Notes: generated from the letters alone by a model not told the origin. Positions 52,520-63,433 are shown, counted from the stretch's first letter. The stretch: 64,000 nucleotides of DNA from Pseudomonas kilonensis (GCF_001269885.1 NZ_LHVH01000018.1:62001-126000), one strand, 5' to 3'. Made by a program: numbers and translations.

Positions 52520-52974
52520 ACAGCCTCTCCTGTGTTTGGTTGGCGGGCAAAGACGTTGATTGCCAAACGCCAAGACTGTGGTTCGCGATCTCGGCGCCGT
52601 GACGTAGGCTTGCACATGACGCTCATAATATTTTCATGAATATGATGATCGTAATCTCTTGCGTCAAGTTAAATATCTGGCGCGCGCAGGCAGGATTCAC
52701 TGTTGCCAATAAGTGGGGGGCGAGGTAGAGCGGATGGGGAAGGTGTGAGGTCGACGCTTTTCAAGCGTCGTGACCTCGGTATCAGGTAGGTCCGGATCGA
52801 ACGATGCCCTAAACGGCCGTCTGAATACAGTCACCACAACGTTCCTATCGGTGCAGCCGCGCTCGGGGTGTTCATCGAGTGGTTCGCGACCCTGCTGGGG
52901 CCTTGCCTTGAGCGCCGAGCCGTTGGGGCGGCTTTGATGCTACAGTCCGGCCTTTCCTGGGGGAGGGGCGCGTC
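52520..52974. other. Intergenic region with an orphan hairpin
   Basis: No gene is seen. A strong hairpin lies at 52747-52777: GAGGTC-GACGCTT pairs with AAGCGTCGTGACCTC around a TTC loop, with a 2-base bulge. No T-run follows. A plus-strand frame near 52840 reads HHNVPIGAAAL, which could be a trace of an MFS gene but is too short to call. Confidence 0.4.
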
Positions 52975-53244
52975 ATGCGGATCGTAGTAATGGCTTTGGC
53001 GATGGCGCTGCTGGGCGGATGCGCCACGGCCAACGAAACCTTTGGCATGGGACAGCTCTGTGGCCGCCATCCTTACTGCGGTGCGGCGACCGATATTGAA
53101 ATCATCAAGGCTTCGACGAATGACAACGACGTGTATTCACGCGCGCTGGCACCTTTTGCAATCGTTGATCTTCCTTTCAGCATCGTCGCCGATACGCTGA
53201 TCCTGCCTTATACGATTTTTCATATGAGGCCTGCCGAGGAGTAG
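52975..53244 (+). CDS. YceK/YidQ-family lipoprotein
   Basis: Lipoprotein of 89 residues. The lipobox LLGGC follows a short hydrophobic signal (MRIVVMALAMALLGGC), with the lipid-bearing Cys at residue 16. The mature part has two further cysteines (QLCGRHPYCGAAT) and the typical end DLPFSIVADTLILPY. Family function is unknown; they are small outer-membrane lipoproteins. GGGAGG precedes the start. Confidence 0.85.
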   Translation: MRIVVMALAMALLGGCATANETFGMGQLCGRHPYCGAATDIEIIKASTNDNDVYSRALAPFAIVDLPFSIVADTLILPYTIFHMRPAEE

Positions 53245-53293
53245 TGGTAGTGCCTCGACGGCTTGAATCCAAAACCCAAGGCGGCCGACCGCA

Positions 53294-54211
53294 TTAATCG
53301 CCTGTTTTCTGCCGTTTCATCCTCGTCCAATCAACACGTACGATGGCGCAACGCAGCACCTGTAATTGTCCTGAGCTCAAGGCAATCGCCAGTAGAATTA
53401 GCAAGATGAGCCCCCAATCAGAGGGGCTTGGGTATTGGCCGAGGATCGCCATTGAACTGAAGATGCCAAACACCGGGATCAGCAGTGACAACGGCGCTAC
53501 GCGTGACAGTGGGTATTCACGCAATAGCAGGTTCCATCCCCAGTAACTGAAATGCGTCGCGGCGTAGACCTGGAACGCGAGCGAAAGCAACGTCGTTGCA
53601 TTGAGCTGCGAAGGGAGTGCGTTGAAGGGCGCTGAGCCATGCAACAGCCACGTCAACAGCAAGAGCGGGATCGGTGCAAACAAGCTGGCCCACACCACGA
53701 AAGCGAAGACCTCACGCACCTTCGATACTTTGATGATCACGTTGCCGATGCTCCACGCCATTGCGCTGCCAATGACGAGTGCGAAACCGGCCTTCGACGA
53801 GTCGCCAGGGCTGCACAGTACGATCCCTCCCAAGCCTATGGCTGCCAGCAGGCTGCCAATCCGTTGAGGCTGCCCCAGGCGTTCGCCAAAGAAAAGTACA
53901 CCCCAGCCCAGAGTGAAGAATGCACTGCACTGGATCAGCAGCGACGCTGTACCGGGTGGCACCCCCATGGCAATTCCCTGGTTGATCAACGCCCACATGG
54001 CCACGCCAAAGATCAGCCCGTAGGCGGCCAGCCATCGGAAGGCAACGCGTGGACGCTCCACGAAAAATACCCAAGGCAAGGCGGCCAGCGCGAAACGCAA
54101 CGCAGTCAACAGCAGCGGATCAATGCCGGCAAGTCCGAGTTTTGTCACGGGGAAATTCAACCCCCAGACGGCCGTCACCAGAATGGCGAGTAATAGATGC
54201 TTCTTTTGCAT
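53294..54211 (-). CDS. DMT-superfamily (EamA) transporter
   Basis: Inner membrane protein of 305 residues with ten hydrophobic segments in two EamA repeats. Typical starts are MQKKHLLLAILVTAVWGLNF and, in the second half, VIGSAMAWSIGNVIIK. Such proteins export amino acids or metabolites. ATG 54211 is the family start; the frame upstream adds a polar tail. It is divergent from an AraC regulator, which probably controls it. Confidence 0.87.
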   Translation of the reverse strand: MQKKHLLLAILVTAVWGLNFPVTKLGLAGIDPLLLTALRFALAALPWVFFVERPRVAFRWLAAYGLIFGVAMWALINQGIAMGVPPGTASLLIQCSAFFTLGWGVLFFGERLGQPQRIGSLLAAIGLGGIVLCSPGDSSKAGFALVIGSAMAWSIGNVIIKVSKVREVFAFVVWASLFAPIPLLLLTWLLHGSAPFNALPSQLNATTLLSLAFQVYAATHFSYWGWNLLLREYPLSRVAPLSLLIPVFGIFSSMAILGQYPSPSDWGLILLILLAIALSSGQLQVLRCAIVRVDWTRMKRQKTGD

Positions 54212-54319
54212 TGTCAGTCTTTCTCCAGCGCAGAACGGAAGTGTTCGTGCGTGAAGAATATGCAAGCAATTGACCTGGCCTGCTTTCAGTCACAGGCCAA
54301 TATTCATTAGAATCGGGCC

Positions 54320-55093
54320 ATGCGAGAAACCACCCTACATACCTACCAGAACACACCGCGCGATGCCGTCGTGACCGAACGTGGCTACGCAGACGCAACG
54401 CTGTTCCCAATGCATCACCATCCACGTGGTCAGTTCGCTTATGCCGCAAGCGGGGTCATCACCGTGTTTACCGATGACGGCAACTGGGTCGTTCCGCCCC
54501 AACGCGGTATATGGGTTCCGGCGCAACTCGCCCACTCCATGCAGATGCGTGGCCCCGTTACCCTGCACAACACCTATATCCGCAAACAAGCGGCCCAGCG
54601 GCTGGGGTTGCCGGGGCAGTGTCAGGTATTGGACGTGTCGCCGTTGTTGCGGCAATTGCTGGTCAAAGCAATCGATGTGCCCGCGCGATATGCCATCCAG
54701 GGACGTGATGGGCATTTGATGGGGCTGCTGCTCCATGAGATCGCCAGCATGCCCGCGCTTTCGCTCAATGCCCCGTTGCCGGCAGAACCACGCCTTGCGA
54801 TGGTCTGTCGCGAGTTTCTGACCCAGCCTTCGCTGGAGGTTGGTATCGACGATATGGCCTGCCGTGCGGGGATGAGTCGCCGGACGTTTACCCGCCATTT
54901 TCGACTGCACACCGGAATCAGTTATCTCCAATGGCGACAGCAAGCCTGCCTGCTCGAAGCGATCGTTCGTCTGGGGAAAGGTCAGCCGGTCACCGAGGTC
55001 GCCATGGCGTTGGGTTATAGCAGTTCAAGTGCGTTCACAACGGTTTTCAAACAGCTGCTGGGGGAAGTCCCCAGTCGCTACTTCCCGGTGTGA
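54320..55093 (+). CDS. AraC-family regulator with cupin sensor
   Basis: Protein of 257 residues. An N-terminal cupin-like domain (about 15-95, with MHHHPRGQFAYAASG) is followed by an AraC double helix-turn-helix (about 160-255; IDDMACRAGMSRRTFTRHF and VTEVAMALGYSSSSAFTTVF). The histidine-rich turn may bind a metal or ligand. It is divergent from the EamA transporter across 108 bases and is its likely regulator. Confidence 0.88.
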   Translation: MRETTLHTYQNTPRDAVVTERGYADATLFPMHHHPRGQFAYAASGVITVFTDDGNWVVPPQRGIWVPAQLAHSMQMRGPVTLHNTYIRKQAAQRLGLPGQCQVLDVSPLLRQLLVKAIDVPARYAIQGRDGHLMGLLLHEIASMPALSLNAPLPAEPRLAMVCREFLTQPSLEVGIDDMACRAGMSRRTFTRHFRLHTGISYLQWRQQACLLEAIVRLGKGQPVTEVAMALGYSSSSAFTTVFKQLLGEVPSRYFPV

Positions 55094-55274
55094 CAGGCTT
55101 AGGGCGCCAGTTAAGGTTCTGGGCAAGAATGCGCCTTGGTCTCCGGGGTTCGCCAGCTGGCTTAGCGAGTAGCCGTTGCTGGAGCAAGACTTCCTCGTTG
55201 CACGCCAGGTCGGTCATCCGCTGACCGAGGCCCAACGCTGGACGAGGATGACCTGACAGTACTGCCCCGGCGGT

Positions 55275-56144
55275 TCAAACCCCGGGGATAGCCTCGCGGA
55301 CGAAGTCTTCGTAGGTGCGCAACGGACGCCCCAGGATCGCCTGCAGCCGTTCCACGGTTCCTTCAGCAGCCTGCATGCCAAATGTCTGGATACCGGACAT
55401 CATCAGGCGCATGTCATAAGCCAGCCAGGCGGGACCGTACGCGGCCAATTGTGCTTCGAAGGCGGCCACATCGTCACCGCCGTAGGCGATCTCGCGACCC
55501 AGGGCGGAGCTCCAGATCTTCGCCGCGGCGGCACCGGTCAGTGCTTGTGGGCCGACCAGCTCCAGGGTTACACGGTCCAGGGCCGAAGGTGCCTTGTCGC
55601 GTCGCAGCAACTCGGCAGCGGCGATGTCGGCGATGTCGCGGGCATCGATCATCGAGACGCCCTTCGAGCCGATCGGCATCGGGTACACCGAGTAGTTCTG
55701 AATTGTCTGCTGGACCATCAATTCGTTTTGCATGAAGTAAGCCGGACGCAGGATGGTTGCGGCCATGTCGAGGCTTTCGATCATGCGCTCGACCGTATGC
55801 TTGCCGGTGAAGTGCGGTACGTGGGTGAACTTGTCGGCATGAATCACCGACAGGTAGACGATGCGCTCGATGCCAGCCTCGCGAGCGAGGTTCAAGGTGA
55901 TGAGGGCTTGTGTCACCTCGTCGGGCGTCACGGCGTTGAGCAGGAACAGCGTCCGCACCGACACCAGCGCGTCGCGCAGCGAAGGGACGTCGGTGAGGTC
56001 GGCAACGACTTCAGTGACGCCCGCCGGGAAGGTGCCCTTGCCAGGCTGGCGCACGAGGGCTTTGACCTCGGCGTCCGCGTTGGCGAGGCGTTGAATGATG
56101 AGTGAACCGAGGGTGCCCGTGGCGCCGGTAACGAGAATGCTCAT
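55275..56144 (-). CDS. NmrA-like NAD(P)-binding protein
   Basis: Atypical SDR of 289 residues with the N-terminal motif MSILVTGATGTLGSLI and the NmrA/HSCARG-type segments VRTLFLLNAVTPDE and IERIVYLSV. These proteins bind NAD(P) and act as redox sensors or quinone/azo reductases. ATG 56144 follows AGGAG. It is divergent from a LysR regulator, a frequent arrangement in which the regulator controls the reductase. Confidence 0.85.
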   Translation of the reverse strand: MSILVTGATGTLGSLIIQRLANADAEVKALVRQPGKGTFPAGVTEVVADLTDVPSLRDALVSVRTLFLLNAVTPDEVTQALITLNLAREAGIERIVYLSVIHADKFTHVPHFTGKHTVERMIESLDMAATILRPAYFMQNELMVQQTIQNYSVYPMPIGSKGVSMIDARDIADIAAAELLRRDKAPSALDRVTLELVGPQALTGAAAAKIWSSALGREIAYGGDDVAAFEAQLAAYGPAWLAYDMRLMMSGIQTFGMQAAEGTVERLQAILGRPLRTYEDFVREAIPGV

Positions 56145-56280
56145 TTTGAATCTCCTGCATAAGAGTGGGTCAGGTCCGCCACTGCGTTGTCGGCCCGTTG
56201 CGATGATCAAACGATATTCCGTTGCAGAAACAAAACGAAGACGCCAGGATGTAGACACTCCGTTTCAAAAGTGGAACAGC

Positions 56281-57156
56281 ATGAACCTGAACGCGCTGAT
56301 CGATTTCACCCTCGTCGCAACGAACGAGGGGTTGGGCAAGGCAAGCCGTGCGAGCGGAATAGCCAAGGCAACCTTGTCGCGCCGCATTGCCGACCTTGAG
56401 GAGCAATTGGGCGTCAGGCTGATCGAGCGCAGTGCGCGTGGTCTGAAACTCACCGAGGCTGGAGAGCTGCTGCTGAGCAGGGCCGAAGGGCCGTTGGCCG
56501 AGGTGGCGGAAGCCATGGCGGCGGCGAAGGAGGGCGTATCGACGCCTCGCGGACGCTTGCGTGTCGCTGCCCCGGTCCTGTTCTCGCAGCTTGCGATGGG
56601 CGGCATCGGCGCAGCGTTTTGTGCGGCTTATCCTGACGTCACGATCGAGGTCATTTCGGAGGATCGCGTGGTCGACCTCGTCGAGGAACAATTTGATGTC
56701 GCCGTCCGGATCAACCCCAGCCCGGACAGCAGCTTGGTCGGCCGCTGCTTCGCCAAGGACCGCCTGGTGGTGGTGGCCGCGCCGGGATTACCTCGGCCTG
56801 CACCCGGGGCCATTCGGTCAGTTCCCGGTATTGTGATGTCCAGTTTCGAGCCCACCCATTGGGCACTCGATGGCGGTCACCTGATTCTGGAGCCGATCCC
56901 CAGGCTGCGCTTCTCTTCGTTCCTGATGATCCGCGATGCAGCCATCGCCGGTGGTGGGGCTGCCCTCATTCCACAGTCCATCGCATGGAACCAGTTGGCC
57001 AGTGGCGAGTTGGTCCAGTGGGGCACGGTATCGGGGAAAGAAGCCGAACTCTGGGTCTTGCACACGTCCAGGCGTCTTGCTGCGCCGAAGGTTCGCGCAT
57101 TTGTCGATTTCATGTGCGCCAGGTACCCGGACATGGCCCTGACGCTGAAAGGATAG
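56281..57156 (+). CDS. LysR-family regulator 3
   Basis: Protein of 291 residues with the N-terminal helix-turn-helix (MNLNALIDFTLVATNEGLGKA, then ATLSRRIADLEEQLG) and an effector domain. The CrgA/AaeR-like class often controls a neighbouring reductase. It lies 136 bases from the divergent NmrA-like gene. The start ATG 56281 fits the family; the open frame upstream is the reductase promoter read in sense. Confidence 0.88.
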   Translation: MNLNALIDFTLVATNEGLGKASRASGIAKATLSRRIADLEEQLGVRLIERSARGLKLTEAGELLLSRAEGPLAEVAEAMAAAKEGVSTPRGRLRVAAPVLFSQLAMGGIGAAFCAAYPDVTIEVISEDRVVDLVEEQFDVAVRINPSPDSSLVGRCFAKDRLVVVAAPGLPRPAPGAIRSVPGIVMSSFEPTHWALDGGHLILEPIPRLRFSSFLMIRDAAIAGGGAALIPQSIAWNQLASGELVQWGTVSGKEAELWVLHTSRRLAAPKVRAFVDFMCARYPDMALTLKG

Positions 57157-57236
57157 AAAAAGGCAGGGAGGTGCGCGCTGGGCCGGTGATGGGTGCGGCA
57201 GCCTCGCAGAAGTACCGCTAAGCTCACCTCCATTGA

Positions 57237-57255
57237 GGGGACAAAAAAAGTCCCC
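57237..57255 (+). promoter_or_regulatory. Hairpin in the leader of the HD-GYP gene
   Basis: GGGGAC / GTCCCC with a loop of seven A, 40 bases before the start codon. Around it and before the ribosome site are AGGGGA, AGGGA and AGGGA, which fit the ANGGA core of RsmA/CsrA sites. Post-transcriptional control is possible but inferred. Confidence 0.45.
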
Positions 57256-57294
57256 CTAGGGATGCCAACATCTCTGGCAAGGGAGCCGCTAGCC

Positions 57295-58452
57295 ATGAGT
57301 GCCGAACAGAGCCACTATCCCCAGGCCACCATTCTGGTGGTCGACGACACGCCTGATAATTTGCTGTTGATGACCGATCTGCTCAAGGATCGCTACCGGG
57401 TCAAGGCTGCGAACAGCGGTGAGAAGGCCCTGCGAGTGCTGCAGGGTGGCTCGCTACCGGACCTGATCCTGCTTGATGTGATGATGCCTGGGCTGTCTGG
57501 TCACGAGGTGGCGGGCCAGCTCAAGCATGATCCGCGCACCTGCGACATTCCAATCATCTTCCTCACCGCCCTGGCGGCGATCGAGGATGAGATCCATGGC
57601 TTGGAGCTGGGGGCGGTCGACTACATCACCAAGCCGATCAGTCCACCGTTGGTTCTGGCGCGAGTGGATACCCAGCTCAAGCTCAAGGCTGCGGCGGACT
57701 TCCTGCGTGATCAGAACGACTATCTGGAGAAAGAGGTGCAGCGGCGTACCCGCGAGGTCATGGCCATCCAGGACGTGACCATCCAGGCCATGGCCTCACT
57801 GGCAGAGACTCGCGATAATGAGACCGGCAACCATATCCGGCGGACCCAGCACTACGTGAAGGTCCTCGCCGAGCGGCTGCGCGACCATCCTCGTTTCAGG
57901 CATTTTCTCAACGACGAAACGATCCGCCTGTTGTTCAAGTCGGCGCCATTGCACGACATCGGCAAGATCGGCATTCCTGATCATATCCTCCTCAAGCCGG
58001 GGCGCTTCACCCCAGAGGAGTTCGAGATCATGAAGACCCATACCACGCTGGGACGCGATGCTATCCAGCGTGCCGAAGACCAACTGGGTGTTGCGGTGGA
58101 CTTCCTCAGCCTGGCCAAGGAGATCGCCTACAGCCACCAGGAGAAATGGGACGGCAGTGGATACCCGCAGGCGTTGGCGGGTGACGACATTCCCATCAGC
58201 GCCCGGCTGATGGCGGTGGCGGATGTCTATGACGCCCTGATCAGTCGACGGGTTTACAAAGAAGGGATGCCCCACGAGGAGGCCGTCGAGATCATTCGTC
58301 AGGGGCGAGGCTCGCATTTCGATCCAGACATTTGTGATGCCTTCCTGGCTCATGTCGAACAGTTCCAGGCCATTGCCGAGCGTTTCGCCGACAGCGATCA
58401 GGACATGGCTAAGCAGTTGGCTGCCCTGAAGCGTATCGCCCAGGAACCTTGA
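57295..58452 (+). CDS. Response regulator with HD-GYP phosphodiesterase domain
   Basis: Protein of 385 residues. The receiver domain (about 12-130) has the acidic pair VVDD, the phosphorylated Asp 61 (LILLDVMMPG) and the switch Lys (ITKPI). After a coiled coil (about 140-165) comes HD-GYP (about 170-370), with LHDIGKIGIPDHIL near 220 and DGSGYPQ near 288, both intact. It should cleave c-di-GMP to pGpG or GMP when phosphorylated. The hybrid kinase gene begins 57 bases downstream and is the likely partner. Confidence 0.92.
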   Translation: MSAEQSHYPQATILVVDDTPDNLLLMTDLLKDRYRVKAANSGEKALRVLQGGSLPDLILLDVMMPGLSGHEVAGQLKHDPRTCDIPIIFLTALAAIEDEIHGLELGAVDYITKPISPPLVLARVDTQLKLKAAADFLRDQNDYLEKEVQRRTREVMAIQDVTIQAMASLAETRDNETGNHIRRTQHYVKVLAERLRDHPRFRHFLNDETIRLLFKSAPLHDIGKIGIPDHILLKPGRFTPEEFEIMKTHTTLGRDAIQRAEDQLGVAVDFLSLAKEIAYSHQEKWDGSGYPQALAGDDIPISARLMAVADVYDALISRRVYKEGMPHEEAVEIIRQGRGSHFDPDICDAFLAHVEQFQAIAERFADSDQDMAKQLAALKRIAQEP

Positions 58453-58509
58453 ACGAAGCACTACCAGCAACGTTCGCCAGCTTCTTCATTGTGGTCATTG
58501 GGGTATGTC

Positions 58510-61500
58510 ATGGTCAAATTACGCACTCTGCTTGAGCGTCTAGCGCTTCGCCATAAGCTGATCCTCGGCTTTGCCACGCTACTGCTATTGGTCTTGGTAC
58601 TTGGCGTGCAAAGCCTGCGTACTCAAGAGTCGCTGAAGCGAGACATGCAGAATCTCTATAGCCAGGAATTGGTGGGCATGGAGCACCTGCACGAAGCCCG
58701 AGTGCAACTGCCGCACCTGGTGCAGACACTGCAGCGTGCAGTGGGTACGGACAGCGCGGACGTGCGCATCGAGTCGCTGCAACACTTGCATGACACTCAA
58801 ACCCTACTACACCGGTCGCTGGCCGAGGCCAAGGTAACCCTGAGGCGCCCGGAAAACCTGGCGCGCCTCGCCGAGTTCGATGTGCTGCTGCAACAGTTGC
58901 TGCGGGAGGCAGAGCGGGCCTTTGCATTGATTGATCTGGGTCGCCAGGGCCAGGCATTGTTGCTGCTCAACAGCAGCGAGTTCCAACGCCTCGATCGGCA
59001 GGCCGATGCCCTGTTGCACGCAATCGCTGAGGTCAAGGAGGCCTCGATCCGCGACACCTCCAAGGACATCGCCGACTTTGCCGAGCGCAGTACAACGCTG
59101 ACCTACATGTTGCTGCTCGGCGGCTTGGCGCTGGCGCTACTGCTTTGCTGGCTGGTCAGCCAGTCGATTCGCAACCCGCTCAATCGAGTGAGGGCGGCCG
59201 TGGACCAGTTGGCTGCAGGAAAGCTCGACCAACCGATTCCGCACACGGACTTGAACAACGAGACCGGCGACCTGGCGCGGGCCATCGCCAAATTGCAGAT
59301 CGAGTCTCAACAATTGGAGCGCCAGCGGTCGGTCAAGGCACAAATCGCCGAGTTGCAGATCGACCTGCAGCAGGCAGGGGCGCCTGGCGAACTGGCGCAG
59401 GTGTTCCTGCAACATATGGCGAACCAGCTCGGTATTTGCCAGGGGGTTCTTTACAGCGTCCACCCGGACTTCACCAGACTGGTGCTGATGGGCGGCTATG
59501 CCACTGATTCGGAGCGGCCACCGCAGGCGCAAGTCATGTTCGGCGATGGCCTGCTAGGCCAATGCGCAGTCGATCGCCAAGCCCGCCAGATGCAGGCGCT
59601 GCCGGAACAATACTGGCACCTGCACTCGCAGCTCGGCGAGATTCCAGCCACTTGTCTGTTGCTACAACCGATCCTGCGTGGCGAGCGGCTGCTGGGCGTG
59701 CTCGAACTCGCCGGATTAAAAGTCTTGGATGATGAACAGTCACTGCTGCTCCAGGAAGCCGTCCCTCGCCTGGCAGCGGCGATGGCGATCCTGGAACGTA
59801 ATCAGGCCGTCCAGGCATTGCTGGAGGAGACCCGTCGTCAAGCCGATGAAATGGCCGGGCAAACGCTGCTGTTGGAGCATCAGGCTCAGGAGCTCGAAGC
59901 CCAGCAATCGGCACTGCGCGCCACCGAGGCCTGGTACCGCGGGATCATCGAGGCAGCACCGGACGGCATGCTGGTGGTGGGCGCTGACGGACGCATCCTG
60001 CGGACCAACCAGCAATTGGATCGGTTGTTCGGCTACAGCGCCGGCGAGTTGGTGGGCGAGGCTATCGAGCGTCTGGTGCCGGTCGCGAGTCGCGGTCGCC
60101 ACGTTGAGCTGCGCAATGGCTTCATGGCCCATGGTGATACTCGGCAGATGGGCGCCGGCCTGGACGACCTGCAGGGTGTGCGCAAGGACGGCAGTCTGTT
60201 TTCGGTGGAGATCGGCCTGTCGCGCCTGCCGAGCCTGGAAGGCCGGGGGGTATGCGTGTGCGCCTCGGTGCGCGACGTCAGCGAGCGTCGCCAGTTGCAG
60301 GCAGCGCTCAAGGTCAGCGAAGCACAATTGCGCGCGGTACTCGACAGCAGCCCGGTAGCCATGCTGATCAGGGACATTGAAGGCCGTCCGACCTACTGCA
60401 ATCCGCAGTTTGAACACCTGTTCGGCGTCGATATCGTTCAACTCGAAGGGATCGATCCGAGGCGCTTCTGGGTCGATCATCAGGCACACCAGCGCTTCGT
60501 CGAGGCGGCGGAGCAGGGTGCGGTGATTAACTTCGAGGCTACTTTCCAGCGTAGCGAGGGGGAGCGCTTCGATGTGCTGGTTTCGGCGGTGACATTGGAG
60601 CAGCGCGAGCGAGTGATTCGCGCCAACTGGTACTTCGACATTACCGATCGCAAGGCCGCCGAGGCTGAGGTGCACCTGGCGAGAGAGATCGCCGAGGAAG
60701 CGACGCGGGCCAAGAGCGACTTCCTGGCCACCATGAGCCACGAGATCCGCACCCCGATGAACGCCATCATTGGCATGAGCCACCTGGCCCTGCGCACCGA
60801 GCTGGACCATCGGCAGCGCAACTACATCGAGAAGGTACACCGCTCGGCGGAAAATCTGCTGGGGATCATCAACGACATCCTGGATTTCTCCAAGATCGAG
60901 GCTGGCAGGATGCACCTCGAGTACATTCCTTTCCACTTGGAAGACGTGCTCGACGGCTTCGTCAGCATGATTGGCCTGAAGGTCGAGGACAAAGGCCTGG
61001 AGCTGCTGTTCAGCACCCCGGCGGGGCTGCCGACGGCGTTGATCGGCGATCCGTTGCGCCTGGGCCAGGTGTTGATCAACCTGGGCAACAATGCGGCAAA
61101 GTTCACCGAGCAGGGCGAGGTTGTGGTTGGCGTGGAGCGACTGGGTACCGGCGAGGAGCAGGCACAGTTGCATTTCTGGGTGCGCGACAGCGGCATCGGC
61201 ATGAGCCCCGAGCAGTGCAGTCGGCTGTTCCAACCCTTTAGCCAGGCCGATAGTTCCACCACTCGCAAGTACGGTGGCACCGGTCTGGGCCTGGCCATCT
61301 CCAAGCACTTGGTGGAGCTGATGGGCGGACGTATCTGGGTGGAGAGCGAACTCGGTCAAGGCTCTATCTTCCATTTCGAGGTGAGCCTCGGCGTGCAGCG
61401 CGACGCTCAGCCGCGGCGCATGTTTACTGCTGATGAGCTACTCGGCGTTCGCGTGTTGGTGGTCGACGACAACGCCAGCGCGCGCGAGATTCTCTCCAGC

Positions 61501-62934
61501 ATGGCGCGCAGTTTTGGCGTTGAGGTGGACGTGGCGCAGAGTGGGCGCGTGGCGTTGGGGATGCTGGTGGAGGCGGAACGCAAGACACTGCCCTATGACC
61601 TGGTGTTGATGGACTGGCGCATGCCCGGCATGGACGGCGTGGAGACGGTGCGTCAGATGCACGCTGCCAATCTGGCGCAAACACCGTCTGTCATCATGGT
61701 CACCGCATTCGGGCGCGAAGAGGCACGTGAGGAGGCTAGCCGGCACGGTATCCAGTTACCGGTGGTGCTGACCAAACCGGTGACGCCGTCCACGCTGCTT
61801 GAGGCGATCGGCACGGTGCTCGGCAAGCCCCCCCAGGCCGATACCCGGGCCGGCGAACGATCTGGACAGAGTGCCAGTGCCGTGGCCAGCCTGCATGGCG
61901 CCCGGCTGCTGCTTGTCGAGGATAATGAGCTGAACCGCGAGTTGGCCTGCGAACTGCTGGAGAGCGCTGGCATCGAGCTGTGCGTGGCCATCCATGGTGA
62001 AGACGCACTCGACCTGTTGGCGCGCGATGATGATTTCGACGGCGTACTGATGGACTGTCAGATGCCGGTCATGGATGGTTATACCGCAACCCGCAGGATT
62101 CGCGAGCAGTCGCGTTGGGCTGGGCTGCCAGTGATCGCCATGACCGCCGACGCCATGGCGGGCGACCGCGAGCGGGCCTTGGCCTGCGGCATGAACGACC
62201 ATATCTCCAAACCGCTGAACGTCGAGGGCATGTTCGTCACCCTGGCCAAGTGGATTCACCCCAGGCCTGGTCGTACTGCCCATGTGACCGAAGTCTCACC
62301 GCTCTCCAAAGTGGTCCCCATGGGGCTGCCCGTCGAACTTGCCGGTATTGATCTGGCGGCTGGCCTGGCCACCTGTATGGGCAAGGTCGAACTCTACCTG
62401 CGCCTGCTGCGCAAGTTCGGCTCCAGCCAAGGTGCTTTCCGAACCGAGTTCTTGGCCGCACGAGGCGGCGAAGATCCTTCGGCGGCAACACGACTGGCCC
62501 ATACCCTGCGTGGCACTGCGGGTAACATCGGTGCCAGGGCCGTTGCGGATGCTGCCATCGCCCTGGAGCAGGCTTGCCTGGCCGGCGCCCAGGAGCAGGT
62601 CGTGGCTGCCGGGTTGTTGGCGGTGGAGCATTGCCTGAATCAGGTATTGGAAGGGCTGGCGGGGCTAGCGGACCCGCAGTCATTCAGCGAGCCGCTGCCC
62701 GTGTCGCATTCAGACGCAGAGTTGCAGGCGCGGTTGGCCCAAGTCAGGGACTTGTTGGCCGAGAGTGACACGCAAGCGTTGACTGTCCTGCACCCGTTAC
62801 CGGGGCTGACGTCAGATCCCAGGTTGGCCGAGCAGTTGCGTCGGGTCGTCCAGCATGCCGAGCGCTTCGATTTCGACCAGGCGCTGGAACTGCTGGAAAA
62901 CCTGACCGGATTGAGTCAAAAGGCCGCGAGGTGA
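58510..62934 (+). CDS. Hybrid sensor kinase with HAMP, GAF, PAS, two receivers and HPt
   Basis: Protein of 1474 residues. Membrane segments at about 17-35 and 193-213 enclose a helical periplasmic sensor. Then come HAMP (about 214-266), a GAF-like domain (about 283-430), two PAS domains (about 480-720), HisKA with the His in SHEIRTPMN (about 744), an HATPase, receiver 1 (Asp in LMDWRMPG, about 1034), receiver 2 (Asp in [11 protein letters not shown], about 1181) and HPt (His in HTLRGTAGN, about 1330). This is a BarA-like phosphorelay with a spare receiver. ATG 58510 is chosen over TTG 58489. It probably phosphorylates the HD-GYP regulator encoded upstream. Confidence 0.92.
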   Translation: MVKLRTLLERLALRHKLILGFATLLLLVLVLGVQSLRTQESLKRDMQNLYSQELVGMEHLHEARVQLPHLVQTLQRAVGTDSADVRIESLQHLHDTQTLLHRSLAEAKVTLRRPENLARLAEFDVLLQQLLREAERAFALIDLGRQGQALLLLNSSEFQRLDRQADALLHAIAEVKEASIRDTSKDIADFAERSTTLTYMLLLGGLALALLLCWLVSQSIRNPLNRVRAAVDQLAAGKLDQPIPHTDLNNETGDLARAIAKLQIESQQLERQRSVKAQIAELQIDLQQAGAPGELAQVFLQHMANQLGICQGVLYSVHPDFTRLVLMGGYATDSERPPQAQVMFGDGLLGQCAVDRQARQMQALPEQYWHLHSQLGEIPATCLLLQPILRGERLLGVLELAGLKVLDDEQSLLLQEAVPRLAAAMAILERNQAVQALLEETRRQADEMAGQTLLLEHQAQELEAQQSALRATEAWYRGIIEAAPDGMLVVGADGRILRTNQQLDRLFGYSAGELVGEAIERLVPVASRGRHVELRNGFMAHGDTRQMGAGLDDLQGVRKDGSLFSVEIGLSRLPSLEGRGVCVCASVRDVSERRQLQAALKVSEAQLRAVLDSSPVAMLIRDIEGRPTYCNPQFEHLFGVDIVQLEGIDPRRFWVDHQAHQRFVEAAEQGAVINFEATFQRSEGERFDVLVSAVTLEQRERVIRANWYFDITDRKAAEAEVHLAREIAEEATRAKSDFLATMSHEIRTPMNAIIGMSHLALRTELDHRQRNYIEKVHRSAENLLGIINDILDFSKIEAGRMHLEYIPFHLEDVLDGFVSMIGLKVEDKGLELLFSTPAGLPTALIGDPLRLGQVLINLGNNAAKFTEQGEVVVGVERLGTGEEQAQLHFWVRDSGIGMSPEQCSRLFQPFSQADSSTTRKYGGTGLGLAISKHLVELMGGRIWVESELGQGSIFHFEVSLGVQRDAQPRRMFTADELLGVRVLVVDDNASAREILSSMARSFGVEVDVAQSGRVALGMLVEAERKTLPYDLVLMDWRMPGMDGVETVRQMHAANLAQTPSVIMVTAFGREEAREEASRHGIQLPVVLTKPVTPSTLLEAIGTVLGKPPQADTRAGERSGQSASAVASLHGARLLLVEDNELNRELACELLESAGIELCVAIHGEDALDLLARDDDFDGVLMDCQMPVMDGYTATRRIREQSRWAGLPVIAMTADAMAGDRERALACGMNDHISKPLNVEGMFVTLAKWIHPRPGRTAHVTEVSPLSKVVPMGLPVELAGIDLAAGLATCMGKVELYLRLLRKFGSSQGAFRTEFLAARGGEDPSAATRLAHTLRGTAGNIGARAVADAAIALEQACLAGAQEQVVAAGLLAVEHCLNQVLEGLAGLADPQSFSEPLPVSHSDAELQARLAQVRDLLAESDTQALTVLHPLPGLTSDPRLAEQLRRVVQHAERFDFDQALELLENLTGLSQKAAR

Positions 62935-62977
62935 TGACGTCGGAAGCGTTCAGGCATGAGGCGATCCTGCTGTCGCT

Positions 62978-63433
62978 TTACGATTCGCCGGCAACAAGTC
63001 TCAACTTGTGGCAGTCAAACGGTCCAAGTATTTCGCCACTCGCCGAACGTACCTCCATCGGCATGAGGGCCTGCCCGGATGTGTTGTCCAACAGCACGGA
63101 ACGCGTTTCTCCCGGCTCGAACAGGAAGCGTTCGCCCCACTGTCGCAGGCTGACCACGACCGGAAAGATTTCCCGGCCTTTGTCCGTCAGGACGTACTCC
63201 TTGTAGGCGCTTCCATCGGACGCGGGTCGAACGTCGAACACACCGACCTCGACCAACGCTTTGAGTCGCGAAGCCAGAATGTTCTTGGCCACGCCCAGGC
63301 TCTTCTGAAATTCGCTGAAGCGGCGAATGTCGTCGAATGCGTCGCGGATGATCATGAGCGACCAGCGATCGCCAATCACGTCCAGTGTCCTGGCTACCGG
63401 GCATTCGCTGTTTTGCGGTGAAGCGTTTTCCAT
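62978..63433 (-). CDS. HxlR-family winged-helix regulator
   Basis: Protein of 151 residues with the HxlR domain at about 10-105: the Cys in NSECPVARTLDVIGDRW, then FSEFQKSLGVAKNILASRL. Such regulators respond to redox or reactive compounds, often through the N-terminal Cys. ATG 63433 follows AGAAGG by eight bases. It is divergent from the MFS gene at the right edge, which it probably controls. Confidence 0.87.
   Translation of the reverse strand: MENASPQNSECPVARTLDVIGDRWSLMIIRDAFDDIRRFSEFQKSLGVAKNILASRLKALVEVGVFDVRPASDGSAYKEYVLTDKGREIFPVVVSLRQWGERFLFEPGETRSVLLDNTSGQALMPMEVRSASGEILGPFDCHKLRLVAGES

Noticed and set aside
52840..52960. Relic of a DHA2 MFS transporter (HHNVPIGAAAL)
   Set aside because: Only about ten residues resemble the family; easily chance.
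55094..55274. Gene fragment between the AraC and NmrA-like genes
   Set aside because: Short frames exist on both strands but none resembles a known family or has a ribosome site.
59740..61374. Minus-strand open frame of 544 codons
   Set aside because: Antisense to the hybrid kinase, whose domains are all intact; no independent support.
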